Notes: generated by a model not told the origin, from the sequence alone. A stretch of DNA of 64,000 bases from Spirosoma sp. (GCF_026391055.1 NZ_JAPLET010000029.1:124001-188000), one strand, 5' to 3'. Counted from the stretch's first letter, positions 45,939 through 55,249 are shown. A program made the numbers and translations.

Positions 45939-46658
45939 ATGATAAAAGGACAAGAGATTGCCAATTTGCTTGAATTTTTTACTTTAATTGACCGAAAACA
46001 GGCCGAACGCGAACGCAATAATGCGGAGCGAATATTGTATAGAGGACAACTTGATTGTAATCCTTTACTGCCTTCAATTGCCAGAAACCGAACGAGTAAT
46101 ACTCGTTCACTTGAAGGAGAAATGTTGAGCTATATTGAAAGGGTAGCTCATTTGAAGATTGATTATGACAGCCAGTTGGACCTGTTAATTACAGCTCAAC
46201 ATTATGGTCTGAAAACACGACTTTTAGATTGGACAAGCAATCCGTTAGCGGCTCTTTATTTCGCCATTGAGAAAGAGTATGGCATAGACAAAGACTCTTA
46301 CGTGTATATATTTGAAGTTCCTAAAGAAACTATTCTTTCTGATAGAGATTCAAATTCCCCACTTGATGCTGTTAAAAAAGACCCATTTTCTATTAAGAGA
46401 ACAAGTGTTCTTCGCCCAACGTTAAATAATGATCGTATCGTTGCGCAATCAGGTTGGTTTACGATTCATTGTTTTGACAACGGATTTATACCTTTAGAAG
46501 AAGAACCTCTTATGAAGAATCATCTTACTGAAATAAAGATACCTAAATCCTTAAAGCGGAAATTCATGGCACAAATTAATGATTATGGCATCAATGCAAG
46601 AACGATGTTTCCCGATTTTGAGGGAACCTGTAAACATGCTAACTGGAAGTTTCAGTAG
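45939..46658 (+). CDS. FRG-domain protein
   Basis: 239-aa protein with an FRG domain, named for its conserved F/Y-R-G motif. Visible: YRG (34-36), SLEGEMLSYIERVA, AQHYGLKTRLLDWTSNPLAALYFA (87-109, split over the conserved core) and a C-terminal part with LRPTLNNDRIVAQSGWFT. The domain is frequent in accessory and phage-defence islands, but its activity is poorly defined. AT-rich, no signal peptide. Neighbours are a membrane protein and a broken gene; together they look like an acquired cassette. Confidence 0.88.
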   Translation: MIKGQEIANLLEFFTLIDRKQAERERNNAERILYRGQLDCNPLLPSIARNRTSNTRSLEGEMLSYIERVAHLKIDYDSQLDLLITAQHYGLKTRLLDWTSNPLAALYFAIEKEYGIDKDSYVYIFEVPKETILSDRDSNSPLDAVKKDPFSIKRTSVLRPTLNNDRIVAQSGWFTIHCFDNGFIPLEEEPLMKNHLTEIKIPKSLKRKFMAQINDYGINARTMFPDFEGTCKHANWKFQ

Positions 46659-46984
46659 GCTAGAAAAAGTAGCCTCGTTTCTGGCTTCTTAAGAGCGGTT
46701 TATGCGCTACAGGTAGTACGGCTCGACGCAAAATCTTACAAAAATATATTCATAAAGGTTACAAGTGCCTGTGTTCAGTCGAGTACCTTCCTTATGTATT
46801 TAGCAATTTACACAACCACTATTATTCTTGTAATCGGTGCAACGGGCCATCTTGGCTCTGCCACTATTAATTTCCTGCTGAAGAGACACTTCCTTCGTAA
46901 ATTACTGCCCTCGTTTACTTAGGTTGCTAACGGTATTGCTGAGGAATACCCGTCTCTGTGCAGACGTTCGCAGTTGACCCGTTT
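46659..46984. other. 326-bp interval containing a gene remnant
   Basis: No intact gene; includes the NmrA-like fragment at 46794-46922. Confidence 0.6.
46794..46922 (+). pseudogene. N-terminal remnant of an NmrA-like NAD(P)-binding protein
   Basis: A 42-codon frame contains the textbook Rossmann start ILVIGATGHLGSATINFLLKR, then becomes nonsense and stops. In another frame just downstream, ITALV resembles the family's expected next strand (IAALVRD), pointing to a frameshift followed by loss of the rest of the roughly 280-codon gene. The full-length relative at 40248 shares only the general family. Confidence 0.6.
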
Positions 46985-48007
46985 TCAGGGTTTTACACTG
47001 GAGCCCCGTACAATGAGCTCTGTTTTCAGGACTCGGGTTACTGGTTTCCAGGTAGTTGTTTCTGAGTTAATCTGTTCCAGCAGCAACTGAGCGGCTATCC
47101 GACCAATATCCCGTGTAGGTTGGGCAATGGTTGTTAGTCCCGGTTCGATCAACGATGAACCATAATCGTTACTGAATCCAACCACGGCTATCTGATCGGG
47201 TATCGAAAGCCCCCGTGCTTTAATGATCTTCAAGGCTTCGAGTGCGGTTGGATCATTGACAGCAAACAGCGCGTCTGGCGGTTCGGGTAGATCGAGCAGG
47301 TAGTTTACGTAAATCTTGGCCCGCTCCAGGTTTAAATCGTAGCTGATGATCAGGTCCTCAGCAATCGGAAGGTTATGTTTCCGTAATGCATCTTTATACC
47401 CCTCCAGTCTTTTTCGGCTGATGTAGAGCGACATTGGACCGGCCAGATGGGCGATACGTCGTTTGCCCGTCTGAATCAGGTGTTCCGTTGCTTTAAAAGC
47501 GCCTTCATAATCGTCGACAACAACTTTAGGCACGTCGATATCATAACAGATCCGGTTGAAAAAAACCATGGGAACTGCTTTCCGCTGAAATACGGCGAGG
47601 TGGTCGAAATTCCTGGTTTCACGCGTCAGCGACACCAGTACGCCATCCACCCGATTCGCGATCATTGTCCGCGCATTGGCTACTTCTGTTTCGTAGCTCT
47701 CATTCGACTGGCAGATCAGGACTGTGTATCCCGCCTGATCGGCTATCTCCTGCGCTCCCATAATGACAACCGGGAAAAATGACGTCACGAACTCCGGTAC
47801 AATAATGCCAATTGTTCGGCTCTGGCTCGACGACAGGTTGATGGCCAGCATATTTCGCTGGTAGTCCAGTGCTTTGGCGAGCGTTAGTACCGCCTGCCGG
47901 GTATCCTCTTTCACTGATGCATGACCAGTCAGGGCCCGCGAAACAGTTGACTTGGACAGGTTTAATTGACGGGCAATGTCAATAATAGTGACCTGATGAC
48001 GCTTCAT
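46985..48007 (-). CDS. LacI family transcriptional regulator
   Basis: 340-aa LacI/GalR regulator. DNA-binding HTH at the N-terminus (TIIDIARQLNLSKSTVSRAL, about 6-25) with hinge helix at about 50; a periplasmic-binding-protein-like ligand domain from 60 (IGIIVPEFVTSFFPVV, DGVLVSLTRE, PDALFAVNDPTALEAL). It probably senses a sugar or sugar acid. No sugar operon lies directly beside it. A LacI-operator-like repeat at 28671-28712 exists in this window, but no link can be claimed. Confidence 0.93.
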   Translation of the reverse strand: MKRHQVTIIDIARQLNLSKSTVSRALTGHASVKEDTRQAVLTLAKALDYQRNMLAINLSSSQSRTIGIIVPEFVTSFFPVVIMGAQEIADQAGYTVLICQSNESYETEVANARTMIANRVDGVLVSLTRETRNFDHLAVFQRKAVPMVFFNRICYDIDVPKVVVDDYEGAFKATEHLIQTGKRRIAHLAGPMSLYISRKRLEGYKDALRKHNLPIAEDLIISYDLNLERAKIYVNYLLDLPEPPDALFAVNDPTALEALKIIKARGLSIPDQIAVVGFSNDYGSSLIEPGLTTIAQPTRDIGRIAAQLLLEQINSETTTWKPVTRVLKTELIVRGSSVKP

Positions 48008-48371
48008 GAACGTGGTGAGACTACATATTTTGTAATATACTAAGAACGCTAGGCTTTAATCTACTTGCTACACCTCACCAGGTATGGGCGTGTATTAGAA
48101 ATGAGAAAAAATATTCACTATTAGGTCAACTAATTTACGCACCGGTTCATCAGTTAATACTTTCCATTTGTGATCGTTATTATTGTTCTTGATCAAGGCT
48201 ACCTACTGTAGATAGCTTTGATTGCTCCCTGGCTGCTGTTGGCAGTATAAGTTGTTTTTGCAATTGATAGTAATGGGGTTTTCTTCTTGAGAAAGCCCTT
48301 TTTGGCGTTTCGATATACGGTATTACTATAGAATAGATAAAGAAAGCCTCCTTTTAACTATACTACTAACC
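48008..48371. other. 364-bp interval with an orphan plus-strand terminator
   Basis: Regulator promoter on the left; a hairpin with T-run at 48276-48303 on the right. No coding frame on the plus strand precedes the terminator. Confidence 0.5.
48276..48303 (+). terminator. Terminator with no upstream gene
   Basis: 9-bp stem 48276-48284 with 48290-48298 (one wobble), followed by five T. It may end a small RNA. Confidence 0.6.
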
Positions 48372-48722
48372 ATGGTCTACAAGAAAGTCAGACTAAAAAC
48401 GAAATCTTCTCCGGTTAAGCAACCGGATACTGATTCTGCGCGTCAAAGTGAAAAGAAAATTATTGAAGAAGGCTTTTTAAGAGGGGCATTTCGCGGGTTT
48501 AGGAACAGAACCACCTTCTTTGAATTCAGAGAGGGGGGGCGGTGGCGACAGGATGAAGATCAGTATCTCTACCATTACTTCAATAAAGCTTATGCCTATA
48601 TCTATCAGGAAAATGATGCTTATTATCTACACGTAGAAGGAATGGATATGTGTATTAAGGTTGTCGCAACTCCACCCAGGAAAAAAGTGAGTACCGGAAG
48701 AAAAAAGAATTCGGAAACCTAG
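48372..48722 (+). CDS. Small basic hypothetical protein, 116 aa
   Basis: No known domain. A lysine-rich start (MVYKKVRLKTKSSPVKQ), a central Phe/Arg/Tyr-rich region (RGAFRGFRNRTTFFEFREGG, YLYHYFNKAYAYIYQEN) and a basic tail (PRKKVSTGRKKN). Soluble; nucleic-acid binding is conceivable from charge alone. Monocistronic. Confidence 0.55.
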   Translation: MVYKKVRLKTKSSPVKQPDTDSARQSEKKIIEEGFLRGAFRGFRNRTTFFEFREGGRWRQDEDQYLYHYFNKAYAYIYQENDAYYLHVEGMDMCIKVVATPPRKKVSTGRKKNSET

Positions 48723-48939
48723 CCAACATGTCAGGTCGCCGATATGGCGCTCATGTATTGTCAGATTAGGGCTGACACACAGGCGCGTATATACGTAGCC
48801 GTTGTTGTGAATTTTGTATTCTACAGTCAGGCAGTCATCCTAAATTGATTATAGGGACTATATAAATGTTGATTTTTTTGTTCTTTGCAGATGGGCTTTA
48901 GGGCCATTCTCCCGGTTATCGCCCATTCTGACAATTGGT

Positions 48940-49452
48940 ATGCTCTTTTTAAAAATAGACCACTGGTTAATTCGGCTGCTGAAAACGTCGTTACGTATTG
49001 CTCGGCCTGAAAGAATCGGCCGTCTGATTGGTTGTCTGCTGGGTATAATGATTTGCTCCTGTACCGACGCTATCGCTCAGGTACGACCTCAAACCGGTGC
49101 TTTACTGCCATTAAGCATTACCATACTGTATTTTGATCAAAGTAGTCCTGCGCTTCGGCCTGGCGTGAAGACAACCCTCGATTCATTGGCTCAGGTGTTG
49201 GTAGAACAACCTGCACTGATAGCCACAGTAACGGGCTATACCGATACCATAGGGAAGCGTGAACTGAACCTGGCTTTGGCCGAACACCGGGCCAAAGCGG
49301 TCGGAGGTTATTTGGCGCAGCGTGGTGTACGCAAAGACCAGATCATAGCCAATTGGGAGGGGTCCGATAAAAAAGCCACCACAACTGATTCGGAGGGTGT
49401 AAACACCATTGGTAGGCGAGTCGTTGTTCAACTACTGCCCAAGGAACAATAG
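48940..49452 (+). CDS. OmpA-domain protein
   Basis: 170 aa. An N-terminal hydrophobic stretch (IGRLIGCLLGIMICSCTDAIAQ) is a signal, perhaps a lipoprotein one, preceded by an unusually long basic leader; a later start is possible. The OmpA/MotB-type peptidoglycan-binding domain (about 58-168) shows ITILYFDQSSPALRPG, VTGYTDTIGKRELNLALAEHRA and the final NTIGRRVVVQL. It should tether the outer membrane or a complex to peptidoglycan. Confidence 0.88.
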   Translation: MLFLKIDHWLIRLLKTSLRIARPERIGRLIGCLLGIMICSCTDAIAQVRPQTGALLPLSITILYFDQSSPALRPGVKTTLDSLAQVLVEQPALIATVTGYTDTIGKRELNLALAEHRAKAVGGYLAQRGVRKDQIIANWEGSDKKATTTDSEGVNTIGRRVVVQLLPKEQ

Positions 49453-49566
49453 AGAGCAAGCAGTAACAAGACCGTTGGCTAATTAATAATAAAATTGGGA
49501 GGGGATAACAAAACTTGTTGGGAAGTTCACTAGTTAATGTGTCGGTTGGCTTCGCTGTAAAACAAA

Positions 49567-49595
49567 AAAGAGTTTCTCTAATAGAAAAACTCTTT
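49567..49595. terminator. Weak hairpin after the OmpA gene
   Basis: 9-bp stem 49567-49575 with 49587-49595; A-rich on the left, so it fits a bidirectional terminator. Confidence 0.5.
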
Positions 49596-49761
49596 CACCA
49601 TAATATGATCTAATATGTTAATAGCTGTTTAACAATTATGAGGCCAGTTTTTTCTAGCGGGCCAGAATTGATAGACAGTGGATGCTAAAACGAGTTGCTG
49701 ATCAGCAATTTTTTTATAAAGATCTGATAGTCAGCATAAAAAAATTTTTTCATTGAACGGC

Positions 49762-49797
49762 TCCTGACTGCTTTTTTGCAGTCAGGAGTCTCTTTTT
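49762..49797 (+). terminator. Strong orphan terminator
   Basis: 11-bp stem 49762-49772 with 49779-49789 and a T-run at 49793-49797. The nearest plus-strand gene ends 310 bp before it. Confidence 0.75.
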
Positions 49798-50266
49798 AAG
49801 AGATCTTGTTCCATAAAATGGAATAAAAGGCCAAAAAATAGACTTTGGTCGGCTGTTAGCCAGTATTTTGGGTTACTAAATTTAGTCAAAGAGAAAAAAG
49901 AAGGAATTTAAGTATCCAATAACACTAATTAGTATACGATATTTTCTATTTATCTGGAATTTTTTTAATCGTTTATAGCCTAATCATTTTGGGGCACGAT
50001 CTATTGTATTTATTTATAATATTATGTTCAAGTACTTATACGTGTAAGAAAGCGTATTTATGCTCTTCTGTAAGTTATTGTAATTCAGTTACTTTGCTGT
50101 AATTGAGGGCATTTTATTCGCTGAAGGTCAACCTAATTCGGTTGATAGGAGCTACTTACCAAATGGTTTAAGAATAGCGGCCTGCCATCCGGTGGTTATG
50201 GATACTTTGGCAGAAGACTGACCTGATTCCAAATATTGGAAAACCAGTAATGATACAAAGTGAGCT

Positions 50267-51010
50267 ATGACTATTCTGCCCATCAGCGACCCTGCTACCC
50301 TCGATCTAGCTACCGACGTAATACATCAGCGGCCTATTCTTGTCCAGTTTCCATCTGTTTTTGTTCTGCTTGCTGCACCAACGTCGAAGGGGGCTAGCCA
50401 GTTGGATGCCACAAAAGAACGCCTATCAGGTAAAAACTATGGAACCGCCATTGGCAGCTTAGAGCAATTTATTACACAGGCCCAGCCTGGCACCTTGCCC
50501 CATGAATTCACCCGTTGCGAGCACTTCACGGCGCTCACGGGAAGTTTTATTCGCTTACAATTTGATCAGGAGACGTTTCAGTCAAAGACGATTCGCAATG
50601 GTACGCATCAGGGCTTATTACTGGACGGTATTTATGGCAGGATGTTCAGGCGTATAGAGGAGTCTTTCGCTGCATCATCGTCGGAAGGTATGTGGAATCA
50701 CCGAGATTACTGTGCCCCTTTATGCACTAGCTGTAACCTGAGCGGAGATCCGGAGGGGTCCATTACGGACTATGATAAAGCCTATTGTTTTGCTAAAACC
50801 AGAGGGATCGATCTCTTTATCACCGCTACGCAGTTGACAGGCGAAAAAGGATCGTATCCTATATTCGGTTTCGAGTCAGGTAAGGTAACCATTCATCGGG
50901 AAGGACCCGGTCTGGATGCATTTAAAGGAAGGATTCCGCCCCGGCTTCGAAGTTGGGAGCAGACATACAGTCAGTCAATGCAAAAAACCTTAATTGACAG
51001 TAGAAGGTAA
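50267..51010 (+). CDS. Hypothetical protein, possibly YrdC/Sua5-like
   Basis: 247-aa cytoplasmic protein. The region LLAAPTSKGASQLDATKERL and GKNYGTAIGS has the PT...K.R...K order of the YrdC/Sua5 fold (threonylcarbamoyl-AMP synthase-like), but the match is loose and the usual core is not complete. Other features: a Cys cluster (DYCAPLCTSCNLSGDPEG) and a C-terminal FKGRIPPRLRSW. A good terminator follows. Unknown function is the safe call. Confidence 0.6.
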   Translation: MTILPISDPATLDLATDVIHQRPILVQFPSVFVLLAAPTSKGASQLDATKERLSGKNYGTAIGSLEQFITQAQPGTLPHEFTRCEHFTALTGSFIRLQFDQETFQSKTIRNGTHQGLLLDGIYGRMFRRIEESFAASSSEGMWNHRDYCAPLCTSCNLSGDPEGSITDYDKAYCFAKTRGIDLFITATQLTGEKGSYPIFGFESGKVTIHREGPGLDAFKGRIPPRLRSWEQTYSQSMQKTLIDSRR

Positions 51011-51095
51011 ATAAAGTGAAAAATAAAACCTCTTTCGTCTCACGCTGCACAATAAAAGGGTTTTTACGGCGTTTATAGACTGTTACATGACTTCT

Positions 51096-51131
51096 GCCCC
51101 GGTAAGCGAACGCCCACCGGGGCTTTTTTTT
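51096..51131 (+). terminator. Terminator after the 50267 gene
   Basis: Perfect 8-bp GC-rich stem 51096-51103 with 51116-51123 followed by eight T. Confidence 0.9.
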
Positions 51132-51300
51132 GTCTGAGCCAGACTAAAAGGTTGCCCCTTCATCATGGCAATAATAAGCTGTCTGAATACTAGAATGGTG
51201 GCAAAAAGATGGTGTTTGCCCCATTTTTGACAGGCTGTTCCTGACTGGTTGATTAACCAGAAGACTGAAACCTCATTAGACAACGTTAAATCGAACTGAT

Positions 51301-51732
51301 ATGACACATGAACCTAACCTAACGCGATTTTTAGACGCTCAGGAGAACGACTACGCCAGAGCATTAACTGAAATAAAGAACGGACGGAAACAAAGCCACT
51401 GGATGTGGTATATTTTCCCCCAGATTGCGGGCCTGGGCTTTAGTGAAACCGCAAAATTTTATTCGATACAGGATGTGGATGAGGCCAATGCGTACCTGAC
51501 GCATCCGGTGTTAGGGAGTCGGCTACGGGAAATTTCGAAGGCATTGCTGACTGTTGACGGAAAAACCGCCCATCAGATTCTGGGAAGCCCGGACGATGTA
51601 AAATTAAGCTCCTGCATGACGCTGTTCGGGGCGTTGACGCCAACCGATCCCGTATTTCAGGCCGTTCTGGATAAATACTATGCCGGTATTCCCGATTCCC
51701 GAACGCTGGCTATTCTGAAAAACGGGCAGTAA
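51301..51732 (+). CDS. DUF1810 family protein
   Basis: 143-aa small cytoplasmic protein. The conserved block SHWMWYIFPQIAGLGFSETA and HPVLGSRLREISKALL identify DUF1810. The structure of this family is helical and the role is unknown; some relatives are calpastatin-like by annotation only. It is followed by a Gfo/Idh/MocA gene 145 bp away. Confidence 0.92.
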   Translation: MTHEPNLTRFLDAQENDYARALTEIKNGRKQSHWMWYIFPQIAGLGFSETAKFYSIQDVDEANAYLTHPVLGSRLREISKALLTVDGKTAHQILGSPDDVKLSSCMTLFGALTPTDPVFQAVLDKYYAGIPDSRTLAILKNGQ

Positions 51733-51877
51733 ACCCATTAAAAGCATAGCCAGAAAGACAAATAAGGGCGAAGAAGTTCGTATCGAAGCATCAGAAACTC
51801 GAGTGGAGCGGGCTGTGATGGGGTAAAATCTACGCTAAATTCCCTTTACCCGCTATACTTGAAACCATGCATTTCCT

Positions 51878-53335
51878 ATGCAGTCCAACAGACGAACATT
51901 TATAAAAAGCTTGTCGGCCGCTTCGGCAGTAATCGCTACGGAGGCAGTTGCCAAACCATTTGGCGCTCCGGCTTACATTCCGAATCTGATGAAGATCAGC
52001 CCGAACGACAAGATTCGATTTGCCACTATTGGTATGGGTATTCAGGGCAATTTCGATACGCAGGCTGCTTTGCGCAACCCCGATGTCGAGCTCGTTGCCG
52101 TTGCCGATTTATACAATGGTCGGCTTGAACACGCCAAGACGGCCTACGGAAAGGACAAAGAATTGTTCACAACCCGCGATCACCGCGAAATACTGGCCCG
52201 GCCGGATATCGATGCAGTACTGGTTGTTACGCCAGACCACTGGCACGACCACATCACCATTGCCGCGCTCAAGGCAGGTAAGCACGTCTACTGCGAGAAA
52301 CCGATGGTGCAGCACCTCAACGAAGGCAAAGCGGTGATCGATGCCTGGAAAAAGTCTGGTAAGACGATGCAGGTGGGTAGCCAGCGCATCAGCAGTGCGT
52401 CGTTTAAAGAAGCCAAACGGCTGGTTGAAGCGGGCGAAATCGGGCAGATCAACTACATCGAATCCAACAACGACCGCTTCAACGCCATTGGTGCGTGGCA
52501 GTACTCGATTCCGCCCGATGCATCGACGCAAACGCTGGACTGGGACCGGTTTCTGGGCGATGCCCCCAAGCGGCCTTTCGACGAAAAGCGGTTCTTCCGC
52601 TGGAGAAACTACAAAGATTATGGTACGGGAGTAGCGGGTGATTTATTCATACACCTCATTACGGGCGTTCACTTCGTAACAAACACAATGGGCCCCACCC
52701 GGATCTATTCGTCGGGGAATCTGGCTTACTGGAAAGATGGACGTGATGTGCCCGATATTATGGCATGTATCATGGATTATCCCAAAACCGACCAGCACGA
52801 AGCGTTCCAGATGGTGCTGCGGGTCAATTTTGCCAATGCGGGCAAAATCAACGACGTAACTCGCATCATCGGGAACGAAGGACAGATTGAATTTTCGGAG
52901 AACAACCTTATTATGACCAAAAAGAAACTGCCAACGGCTCCCGGCTACGGCGGTTACGACAGTTTCTTTACATTCACGGAGCCCGTTCAGCAGGAATTTG
53001 TGAAGCGGTACGATAGCCTCTACCCACCGGATACCCGCAAAGCCGATCCGGTGAAAGAGATCAGGTTCGAAGCGCCTAAAAACGACGATGCCCACGCCAA
53101 ACACTTCGGCGACTTTTTCGATAACGTTCGTAAGGGTAGTCAGGGTACGGTTGAAGACCCCGTATTTGGTTTCCGGGCTGCCGCGCCAGTACTGGCCTGT
53201 AACGAAAGTTTCTTTGAGCAGAAAGTAGTGCATTGGGACCCTATTACGATGACGCAGAAAAATCTTGCAGCCAGCGCAACGTCTACTAAAAAGAAGCCGG
53301 TAACGTCGGCAAAGGCATCGACGAAAAAATCGTAA
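51878..53335 (+). CDS. Gfo/Idh/MocA family oxidoreductase with Tat-like signal
   Basis: 485-aa NAD(P)-dependent sugar or inositol oxidoreductase by family. The N-terminal twin-arginine signal NRRTFIKSLSAASAVIATEA is common in this family in Bacteroidota. The Rossmann domain has IRFATIGMGIQGNF; the EKP motif (KHVYCEKPMVQH) and the later VGSQRISSASFKEAKRL are present. A low-complexity Lys/Thr/Ala tail (TSTKKKPVTSAKASTKKS) ends the protein. Exported relatives bring their cofactor folded through Tat, so a periplasmic role is credible. Confidence 0.92.
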   Translation: MQSNRRTFIKSLSAASAVIATEAVAKPFGAPAYIPNLMKISPNDKIRFATIGMGIQGNFDTQAALRNPDVELVAVADLYNGRLEHAKTAYGKDKELFTTRDHREILARPDIDAVLVVTPDHWHDHITIAALKAGKHVYCEKPMVQHLNEGKAVIDAWKKSGKTMQVGSQRISSASFKEAKRLVEAGEIGQINYIESNNDRFNAIGAWQYSIPPDASTQTLDWDRFLGDAPKRPFDEKRFFRWRNYKDYGTGVAGDLFIHLITGVHFVTNTMGPTRIYSSGNLAYWKDGRDVPDIMACIMDYPKTDQHEAFQMVLRVNFANAGKINDVTRIIGNEGQIEFSENNLIMTKKKLPTAPGYGGYDSFFTFTEPVQQEFVKRYDSLYPPDTRKADPVKEIRFEAPKNDDAHAKHFGDFFDNVRKGSQGTVEDPVFGFRAAAPVLACNESFFEQKVVHWDPITMTQKNLAASATSTKKKPVTSAKASTKKS

Positions 53336-53366
53336 GGGATATCGATACGAATGAGTTTACGTGCGG

Positions 53367-53425
53367 GAGTTGGTTTGGTGTAGGGGCCGTATAGCTGAAA
53401 TATGGCCCCTACACCAAACCAACTC
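53367..53425 (+). terminator. 22-bp perfect hairpin between convergent genes
   Basis: Arms 53367-53388 and 53404-53425, perfect, extendable by about 4 bp with one wobble; TTTTT follows at about 53432. It ends the oxidoreductase gene. Confidence 0.8.
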
Positions 53426-53434
53426 TCACTGTTT

Positions 53435-53974
53435 TTATGAGGCTTGCTGGGTGGACCGTAGCTGCTTTAGGGCCTGGCGTAGCTGCTGACGCGCCGTTTC
53501 GACGGGGAGGCCGAGGGTACGGGCGGCTTCTTCGGGCGTACAGTTGTTGAAAAGAACCGAGTCAAGGAGTTCGGTCAGTTTAGAATTGGTTTCTTTCGCT
53601 GCTGACCTGACCAGTACTTTAGGCCCGTTTGTCGGGAGAGCGATCACTTTCCCGCTTGATGTCAACTGTACAGACCGCGTGGACGATTGAGCCTGCTCCC
53701 TAAGTGCATCCAGGCCTATACGTCGCGCTACAACCAACAGCCAGCTGAATATGGGTTGCTTTTCGGGCCGGTAAGTACTTATTTCAGAACGGGCTTTGAT
53801 AAACGTTGTCGCCAGCAGCTCAACAGCCAGCTCGTTGTCCGAAACAATCCGGGTGATCACGCCAAGCAAAGCCGGGGCATATCGGTCGTATAGGGTTGCA
53901 AAATCAAGTGAATTCCTGCCGTTAGGCAGTCCGGGTACGTTGGGCTCCTTAAGGAATGGAATTTCGCTAACCAT
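53435..53974 (-). CDS. ECF-like sigma factor
   Basis: 179-aa sigma-70 family protein. Region 2 is visible as LYDRYAPALLGVITRIVSDNELAVELL and KARSEISTYRPEKQPIFSWLL; the HTH region 4 is a shorter form (TPEEAARTLGLPVETARQQL) near the C-terminus. The region 2 core is typical for ECF factors, but region 4 is divergent. No anti-sigma gene is adjacent; both flanking genes are transcribed from other strands. Regulon unknown. Confidence 0.82.
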   Translation of the reverse strand: MVSEIPFLKEPNVPGLPNGRNSLDFATLYDRYAPALLGVITRIVSDNELAVELLATTFIKARSEISTYRPEKQPIFSWLLVVARRIGLDALREQAQSSTRSVQLTSSGKVIALPTNGPKVLVRSAAKETNSKLTELLDSVLFNNCTPEEAARTLGLPVETARQQLRQALKQLRSTQQAS

Positions 53975-54198
53975 AGGTGAGGGAGAGTAGGTGGTGTTTG
54001 CTGATGATGCAATAATTGACGATTAGCCAGCCGTTCGTAAACACCCGGGCTGGTAAAAGGCTAATCAATAACAGCATGTTATTTATTTAGTTTTTTTAAT
54101 TTTTTATTCGGTAGGAAATCCCTGAACAAGGAAGGTATCGAATGGAATGGTCGTTGTGTTGGTTCTTGTTACCTTTGGGTATCGATTTAACTAAGTTT

Positions 54199-54504
54199 AT
54201 GAAATACAAAAAGCACGTTTTCATCTGCAACAACCAGAAAGTAGCTCCCAAGAAGTCATGCGGTGAAGCCCACGGTAATGAACTGGTCGACGCATTCAAA
54301 GCGGCCCTCGCCGAGCGTGGTCTGCTAAAAGAAATGCGGGCACAGCGCACCGGTTGTCTGGATGCCTGCGCCTTCGGGCCAACACTGGTTGTATACCCTG
54401 AGGGCACGTACTACGGTAATGTCCAGCTTTCCGACGTTGCTGAAATTGTTGATAGCCATCTGGTAAACAATCAACCCGTAGAGCGGCTCAAGCTGGATTT
54501 TTAG
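54199..54504 (+). CDS. Thioredoxin-like 2Fe-2S ferredoxin
   Basis: 101-aa ferredoxin of the Shethna/NuoE thioredoxin-like type. Four cysteines are spaced for a 2Fe-2S cluster: Cys10 (VFICNNQ), Cys21 (KKSCGEAHG), Cys53 and Cys57 (TGCLDAC). The preceding residues in the frame back to 54142 lack the fold and the ATG at 54199 is preferred. It may donate electrons to oxidoreductases; the partner is unknown. Followed closely by the YjjG-type gene, so likely co-transcribed. Confidence 0.9.
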   Translation: MKYKKHVFICNNQKVAPKKSCGEAHGNELVDAFKAALAERGLLKEMRAQRTGCLDACAFGPTLVVYPEGTYYGNVQLSDVAEIVDSHLVNNQPVERLKLDF

Positions 54505-54551
54505 TAGCTACATACCTGGCGCAGGCAACTACCTGCGCCAGCTTGTCCTTT

Positions 54552-55241
54552 ATGTACAAACACTTGTTTTTTGACCTGGACCATACACTCTGGGACTTTG
54601 ATCGTAACTCGGCCGAGTGTATTACCGAGCTGTATGACACATTTCGGCTGGCCGATCTGGGCATCGAATCTGCCGCGGAGTTCAGTCGACAGTTTGTTGC
54701 AATAAACCGGCAGTTGTGGGCCGACTTCGACAAGAATCTCATTGAACACACCTACATTCGAAAACACCGGTTTCCGCTGGTATTTCGGGCGATGGGGGTC
54801 GATGAGTCGGCTGTTCATGCCGATATGAACGTGGAATATCTGAAGCTGCTGCCCCGCAAGCCTCATTTACTGGAATCAGCCAAAGAGTTGCTGGATCACC
54901 TGAACGGGCGCTATACGATGCACATTATTACCAATGGCTTTGCCGAAATTCAGGCCGTAAAAATGGATAGCGCCGAAATCGCGCATTATTTTACGCATGT
55001 GATCACCAGTGAGAACGCGAATGCCAAAAAGCCAAATCCGCTGGTGTTTCAGTACGCCATGGAAATCAGCGGCACCAACCCGTCGGAAAGCCTGATGATT
55101 GGTGATAATTACGAAGCCGATATTCTGGGAGCAAAAGGCGTTGGTCTGGACACCGTTTTTTATAACCCGCAGGGGCAGCCGGTCAGCGACCCGCCTACCT
55201 ACGATATCCGCCACTGGAAAGAATTAATGGCTATCTTATAA
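54552..55241 (+). CDS. YjjG-family pyrimidine nucleotidase (HAD)
   Basis: 229-aa HAD phosphatase. Motif I FFDLDHTLWDF, motif II IITNGFAEIQ, motif III with KKPNPLVF and motif IV MIGDNYEADILGA all match the YjjG group, which removes phosphate from noncanonical pyrimidine nucleotides and so keeps them out of DNA. ATG at 54552 is preferred over TTG three codons earlier. The following SDR gene begins 8 bp later. Confidence 0.9.
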   Translation: MYKHLFFDLDHTLWDFDRNSAECITELYDTFRLADLGIESAAEFSRQFVAINRQLWADFDKNLIEHTYIRKHRFPLVFRAMGVDESAVHADMNVEYLKLLPRKPHLLESAKELLDHLNGRYTMHIITNGFAEIQAVKMDSAEIAHYFTHVITSENANAKKPNPLVFQYAMEISGTNPSESLMIGDNYEADILGAKGVGLDTVFYNPQGQPVSDPPTYDIRHWKELMAIL

Positions 55242-55249
55242 GAAACGTC

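Larger units (their letters stand above)
49453..50266. other. 814-bp interval, two hairpins, no gene
   Basis: Contains the hairpin 49567-49595, a terminator 49762-49797, and AT-rich sequence to 50140. No coding frame recognised. The segment between the hairpins could give a small RNA. Confidence 0.5.
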
